From Pseudophaeobacter sp. EL27 (GTDB lineage: Bacteria > Pseudomonadota > Alphaproteobacteria > Rhodobacterales > Rhodobacteraceae), in assembly GCF_900313025.1 (NCBI RefSeq), contig NZ_OMPQ01000005.1, positions 124,001 to 188,000 of the forward strand: a stretch of DNA of 64,000 nt, read 5' to 3'. Under the pieces are notes generated by a model, which saw nothing but the letters and a program-made list of their open reading frames with translations, was not told the origin of the DNA and did not search any database. A program made the position numbers and the translations under genes. Of this stretch, positions 60,467 to 64,000 are shown one piece after another (the first letter of the stretch is position 1; each line of letters starts with the position of its first letter).

Positions 60467-62389
60467 ATGCGCCTGTCTTCGCTTTTGATCCCGACCCTGA
60501 CCTTTGCAGCGGCTGCCGGTATCAGTCTGATTGCGGCCAGTTTTGCAGTGACAGCAGTGGAGCAAAACAGCGAAACCGCGCTGCGCCGTGCCCTGGACGA
60601 AGGCGGCATGGGCTGGGCCGAAGTGACCTCTGACGGGCTGCGGGTGACCATGCAGGGCACCGCCCCGGATGAGGCCACCCGCTTTGCCGCGCTTTCCCTG
60701 GCTGGTGGCGTGGTTGATGCGACCCGGGTGATTGACGAAATGTCAGTGCCGCCGTCAAAAGGCATCGCGCCGCCTCGGTTTTCGGCAGAGATCCTGCGCA
60801 ATCACAGCGGCATCTCCATCATCGGCCTGATCCCGGCCACTTCCTCGCGGGCGGATCTGGTGAACCAGCTGAACGGTCTGGATGCGGCAGGACAGGTCGC
60901 GGATCTGTTGGAAACCGCGCGATATCCGGAGCCAAAGGGCTGGTCGGTGGCGCTGCGCTATGCCATCGCCGCGCTGGACCTGTTGCCACGCGCCAAGATT
61001 TCGGTGGATGCACAAACCATCAAGATCACCACCATGGCGGATTCTGCCGCTGCCAAAAACCAGTTGCAGGCCCAGCTGACCCGCATGGCACCGCCGGAAC
61101 TGCATCTGGTGCTCGACATCACCGCCGCCCGCCCGGTGATCAGCCCCTTTACGCTCAGGTTCCTGATTGGGGAAAGCGGTGCGCGCTTTGATGCTTGCTC
61201 TGCCGAAAGCTCCGAGAGCCGCGCCGCAATCCTCAGCGCTGCCCGCGCCGCCGGTCTGGAGGGGGAAGTGGACTGTGTCATTGGCATGGGGGTGCCCTCC
61301 CCCAACTGGTCCCGCGCCAGCGCGCTGAGCATTGCCAGCCTGGCGGCCCTGGGACAGGGCACTGTCACCATCGCCAATGCCGATATCACCCTGGTTGCCG
61401 CCGAGGGCACAGCGCCCGATCTGTTTGACAAGGTGGTGGGAGAGCTGGAAAACGCCCTGCCTGAGGTCTTTGCCCTGCATGCAGTGCTGCCAATGCCCGC
61501 CAGCGACAGCGCCGCTGGCCCGCCCGAATTCACCGCCACACTCAGCCCTGAGGGGCAGGTTCAACTGCGCGGACGGATCAACGATGCGATGTCACGCGAT
61601 ATCGCCAGCAGCTACGCAAAGGCCCGGTTTGGTGCCGATCAGGTGCATACTGCAACCCGCGTGGTGCCGGATCTGCCCGCCGACTGGCCGGTACGGGTTC
61701 TGGCCGGGCTGGAGGCCCTGTCCCATCTCAAACGTGGATCGGTTACCGTCACCCCGGACAACCTGCAACTACGCGGCATGAGCCACCAGGAAGACACCCT
61801 GGCCGAGGTTTCCGGCTTTCTTGCGGCCAAACTGGGTGAAGCAGAAAGCTACGAGCTGGCCCTGACCTATGAAGAACCCCCAGCCCCCAAGGATCAGCCG
61901 CTGAGCACTGAGCTTTGCGCCGCCCAGCTGGCAGGGGCCCAGGCCAGCTCTGGCAAGATCAGCTTTGAACCCGGCTCTGCCACTGTGGCAGGGGGCAGCA
62001 GCGTGGTGCTGGATCACATCGCCCTGATCCTAGAGAGATGCGGGCCAATCCGGCTGGAAATTCAGGGCCATACCGACAGTCAGGGCCGCGAGGGCATGAA
62101 CCAGACGCTCAGCCAGTCGCGGGCGCAGTCGATCCTCAATGAGCTGCGCGCCCGCCGCATTCGCACCACGGCCTTTATCGCCACCGGCTATGGCGAAAGC
62201 CAACCCATCGCGTCTAATGATAGCGAGGATGGCCGCGAGGCCAATCGGCGGATTGAGTTCCGTCTGATCCTCCCCGAAACCACATCTGAGGGCGAGACCA
62301 CCCTCGAAGAGGCCGCCGAGGCTGCGCAGAATGCTGCCGCAGGCTCAGAGGCCGCAACCAGCACCGAACAGGAGACTTCAGGACAATGA
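60467..62389 (+). CDS. OmpA-family protein with BON-like domains
   Basis: A 640-aa envelope protein. An N-terminal signal peptide or anchor (about residues 8-32) is followed by several BON-like modules (about 35-500, several repeats of a beta-alpha-beta layout) and a C-terminal OmpA domain (about 515-610) with the peptidoglycan-binding pattern LEIQGHTDSQGREGMNQ...LSQSRAQSI and REANRRIEFRL. The last 30 residues are acidic Ala/Glu/Thr-rich. It would bind peptidoglycan and perhaps a membrane. It overlaps the next gene by ATGA. Confidence 0.9.
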   Translation: MRLSSLLIPTLTFAAAAGISLIAASFAVTAVEQNSETALRRALDEGGMGWAEVTSDGLRVTMQGTAPDEATRFAALSLAGGVVDATRVIDEMSVPPSKGIAPPRFSAEILRNHSGISIIGLIPATSSRADLVNQLNGLDAAGQVADLLETARYPEPKGWSVALRYAIAALDLLPRAKISVDAQTIKITTMADSAAAKNQLQAQLTRMAPPELHLVLDITAARPVISPFTLRFLIGESGARFDACSAESSESRAAILSAARAAGLEGEVDCVIGMGVPSPNWSRASALSIASLAALGQGTVTIANADITLVAAEGTAPDLFDKVVGELENALPEVFALHAVLPMPASDSAAGPPEFTATLSPEGQVQLRGRINDAMSRDIASSYAKARFGADQVHTATRVVPDLPADWPVRVLAGLEALSHLKRGSVTVTPDNLQLRGMSHQEDTLAEVSGFLAAKLGEAESYELALTYEEPPAPKDQPLSTELCAAQLAGAQASSGKISFEPGSATVAGGSSVVLDHIALILERCGPIRLEIQGHTDSQGREGMNQTLSQSRAQSILNELRARRIRTTAFIATGYGESQPIASNDSEDGREANRRIEFRLILPETTSEGETTLEEAAEAAQNAAAGSEAATSTEQETSGQ

Positions 62390-62703
62390 ACAGAGCAGAG
62401 TTCATCCTCACCACCGCCATCATCCTGTTTGCCGCCTTTGCCATGGGATGGTTTGCCAATTGGCTGGTGCATCGCTTTACCCGAGTACGCCAAAGCGATG
62501 TGGCCGATCTGGACCGGATGAGCCAGGAACTGCATGAGGCCGAAGAAACCCGGGATCAGGCAATTACCTATCTGCAGCAGCGTGAGGCCGAGTTGAGCAA
62601 TCAGTTGACCCAGACCGAAGCAGAGCTCAGCGCCGCCATGGATGGGCTGCGTGATGCCCGCCGCGAAGCAGAAGAGCTCCGCAGCTACCTGCAGCAGGAC
62701 TGA
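62386..62703 (+). CDS. membrane-anchored coiled-coil protein
   Basis: A 105-aa protein with one membrane helix (about residues 6-27) and a long coiled coil (about 38-103; DLDRMSQELHEAEETRDQAI). No domain is recognised. It overlaps the OmpA-type gene by 4 bp (ATGA), so they are co-translated and may form one envelope complex. A weak hairpin (62700-62716) covers the stop and is followed by CTTT. Confidence 0.82.
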   Translation: MNRAEFILTTAIILFAAFAMGWFANWLVHRFTRVRQSDVADLDRMSQELHEAEETRDQAITYLQQREAELSNQLTQTEAELSAAMDGLRDARREAEELRSYLQQD

Positions 62704-62773
62704 TCCTGCAGATCAGCTTTGTCATCTCTGGACCGACCGACATGAGTTTTGGAAGGGGGGGGCTCCCGCGCCC

Positions 62774-63643
62774 TCAGGATGGCACAACCACCCTGAAAGG
62801 CCTTGGGCCCGGCACCGCGCTGCGCGCGCTGCTGTAGCGCCTCACATTCATCCCTCCCCCTTGGGCAAGCTTGGGAGAGCAAAGGTTTTGCACCGAGGCA
62901 ATAAACCTGTCGGGATGCTCAATCCGGTCAAATCGCAGGTGTCTTGGTGACCAGTTGAAATACTGGCGCCCCGCAGCGCCTTCTACAGTCAGGACACCGT
63001 GGAAATACCAGCCGGAACTGTCCTTGGAGCCAGAAACTCTGGTGTAAAACGAAAACCCACGCAGATCCCAAAGCGTTTCCACTTTCCGCGAGGGCCCATG
63101 TTGCGCGATGCAATAGGGCGCACCTGCAGCAACTGCTCTGGCCTGAAATAGAACAGCAGGGACAGACAGCAAAGACCAGATAGCCAAGAGACTCGACAGT
63201 CCCACTCCCACAGCTGCCAGTCTTGCGGCTCTTGCCGACAACCACTTCGGTGTCATGCAGAGCAGGCTCGCCACAACGGCCAGCGTCAGACCACCACCAT
63301 GCAGCGCCGATAACAGCCCCGCCCCAGGAGGGGCGAAGGCTACGCCTAGCAGGGTCAGACAAACCCCAACCCCACAGAGCGCTACTGCCAAAACCCGGAT
63401 CCAGACTGGCGAAACTGTGGTTTTCAACCCTGCACCAAGGCAGACAAACACCATTGGCGAAGCCGGCGCAAACCAAACAGCCAAGGCCAGAACGCCGATC
63501 ACCGTAGAACTTGTCGAAACCAGACTTGTGTCCAAAGGCTGGATGAAACCTGCAAGGATCAGTGCCGCAAAAGCTGCAAGCAGGTGTTTTGTCTTACCAA
63601 AGACTATCGTTTCCCAGTCTGATTGGCTGGGCAGAAAACCCAA
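62774..63643 (-). CDS. hypothetical membrane protein, start uncertain
   Basis: A hydrophobic protein of about 290 aa that I do not recognise. It has six or so membrane segments (about residues 20-180 from the TTG start) and a soluble C-terminal domain (about 180-290) with GWYFHGVLTVEGAAGRQYFN. No ATG or GTG and no ribosome binding site fits the start: a TTG at 63643 or one at 63697 is in frame, the latter giving 307 aa. A separate frame (ATG 63707, 37 codons) overlaps the 5' end. The gene may have a degraded start or be a decaying copy. Confidence 0.5.
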   Translation of the reverse strand: MGFLPSQSDWETIVFGKTKHLLAAFAALILAGFIQPLDTSLVSTSSTVIGVLALAVWFAPASPMVFVCLGAGLKTTVSPVWIRVLAVALCGVGVCLTLLGVAFAPPGAGLLSALHGGGLTLAVVASLLCMTPKWLSARAARLAAVGVGLSSLLAIWSLLSVPAVLFQARAVAAGAPYCIAQHGPSRKVETLWDLRGFSFYTRVSGSKDSSGWYFHGVLTVEGAAGRQYFNWSPRHLRFDRIEHPDRFIASVQNLCSPKLAQGGGMNVRRYSSARSAVPGPRPFRVVVPS

Positions 63644-63806
63644 CTTGAAAGAACTGTTTGCCTTTAAAAGCCTTGGCGAAGCCAAGCAAACCGGCAAGCC
63701 TTGCCATAGGATGCTTTCGGCTAAATGCTACTGATTTGCAGGGGGCCAGACCATTGCACCCCTATTCCCCGCCAGAGGTCAAGAACACTGCGCCCGGCGC
63801 AACGCC

Positions 63807-63892
63807 CCAGGCTCAGCGCAGAGCGCTGAGCCTGGCCCAACTGAGCAGGCACATTCTTTGAATGTTGCCGAAACAGGCGGGAGCCCCACCTT
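63807..63892 (-). repeat. structured repeat element, copy B
   Basis: Second copy of the element at 82-170, in the same orientation: a 13-bp perfect inverted repeat (63807-63819 with 63823-63835, 3-nt loop), CCCAA, a small hairpin (63851-63856 with 63860-63865) and the same 17-mer GGCGGGAGCCCCACCTT (63876-63892). Read on the minus strand it lies about 52 nt downstream of the stop of the partial gene at 63945. The stem sequence differs completely from copy A while its length and loop size are kept. No other gene is seen between 63698 and 63944. Confidence 0.6.
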
Positions 63893-63944
63893 GCTGTTGG
63901 AAAGGAACGGTTCATAGGCCCTGGTCTGGCGCTGTTGCACGGTA

Positions 63945-64000
63945 CTACCAGCGCTCTAAAGCGGTCTCGTCATCTGCCTTGGCAGAAACCCAGTCGGCCT
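63945..64000 (-). CDS. C-terminus of an unidentified protein, cut by the window edge
   Basis: On the minus strand the frame reads ADWVSAKADDETALERW and stops at 63945. This is 17 residues of what looks like a coding C-terminus, a charged, helical sequence. The rest lies outside the window. Its stop is followed by repeat element copy B in the same orientation. Confidence 0.4.
   Translation of the reverse strand, partial: ADWVSAKADDETALERW

Noticed and set aside
63807-63892. Integron attC site
   Set aside because: The CCCAA/GTTGGG core-like bases suggested attC, but the paired core sites and spacing of attC are absent and no integrase or cassette is nearby.
1-64000. CRISPR arrays, prophage, IS elements, tRNA or rRNA genes
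   Set aside because: No regular direct repeats, transposase, integrase, phage structural gene or cloverleaf was seen in the intergenic regions.

Overview
The window looks like chromosomal DNA of a marine alphaproteobacterium of the Rhodobacteraceae (Roseobacter group, near Phaeobacter, Leisingera or Ruegeria). The assignment is inferred from protein families (TIGR02302/DUF4175, the small aa3-oxidase subunit IV, ETF-ubiquinone oxidoreductase beside SoxR, DUF6173, plant-type GshA), from gene order (argH-lysA, pyrB-hypothetical-PH-dihydroorotase-plsY, phbA-phbB) and from a dyad repeat that I remember from Roseobacter intergenic regions. No tRNA, rRNA, CRISPR array, IS element, integrase or prophage gene was seen. 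Almost all of the window is ordinary core chromosome.

Layout. 1-6.3 kb, minus strand: argH, two tiny lipoproteins, lysA and a large DUF4175 membrane protein. 6.3-9.7 kb: a TlpA-like thioredoxin, a frameshifted low-molecular-weight phosphatase, a sterol-desaturase-like hydroxylase and a degenerate EAL protein. 10-12.1 kb: phbA and phbB (acetyl-CoA to 3-hydroxybutyryl-CoA, for polyhydroxybutyrate) with a PhaR-type operator. 12.1-18.5 kb: LysR plus EamA exporter, DUF465, a TrmN6-like methyltransferase, DUF2007, the polyprenyl diphosphate synthase, a membrane-anchored MepA-like endopeptidase, and ispE. The prenyl synthase, ispE and the later ubiA all belong to isoprenoid/ubiquinone synthesis. 18.5-25.1 kb: a TPR protein, ETF-QO, SoxR with a divergent SoxR-type promoter in front of a VOC protein, greA and a membrane protein.

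25-32.2 kb: moeA, mobB, mobA and fdhD (molybdenum cofactor and formate dehydrogenase maturation), azlCD, and a group of small envelope genes that includes a secreted phospholipase-A2-like protein. 32.2-38.2 kb: MBL hydrolase plus acyl-CoA dehydrogenase, tsaC/Sua5, YqgE, a DsbD-N-like protein and a NUDIX hydrolase. 38.2-45.9 kb, minus strand: an RND efflux pump with its adaptor, moaB, a LysE exporter, a phosphoesterase and a uracil-DNA glycosylase. 46-49.8 kb: pyrB, two small membrane proteins, a dihydroorotase homologue that has lost its metal-binding residues, and plsY. 50.4-53.7 kb: a YHS protein and a GbsR/MarR-regulated operon ending in a fatty acid desaturase, with two near-identical 18-bp operators. 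53.8-57.2 kb: an SDR-DoxX fusion with DUF2269, and gshA. 57.3-62.7 kb: GNAT, rsmE, ubiA, a BON/OmpA protein and a coiled-coil protein. The window ends with a poorly defined membrane protein.

The least explained signals are the paired 18-bp operators of the GbsR-desaturase operon, a structured element present at both ends of the window downstream of minus-strand genes, and several uncharacterised hydrolases recognised only by catalytic motifs (MepA-like, phospholipase A2-like, permuted NlpC/P60-like).
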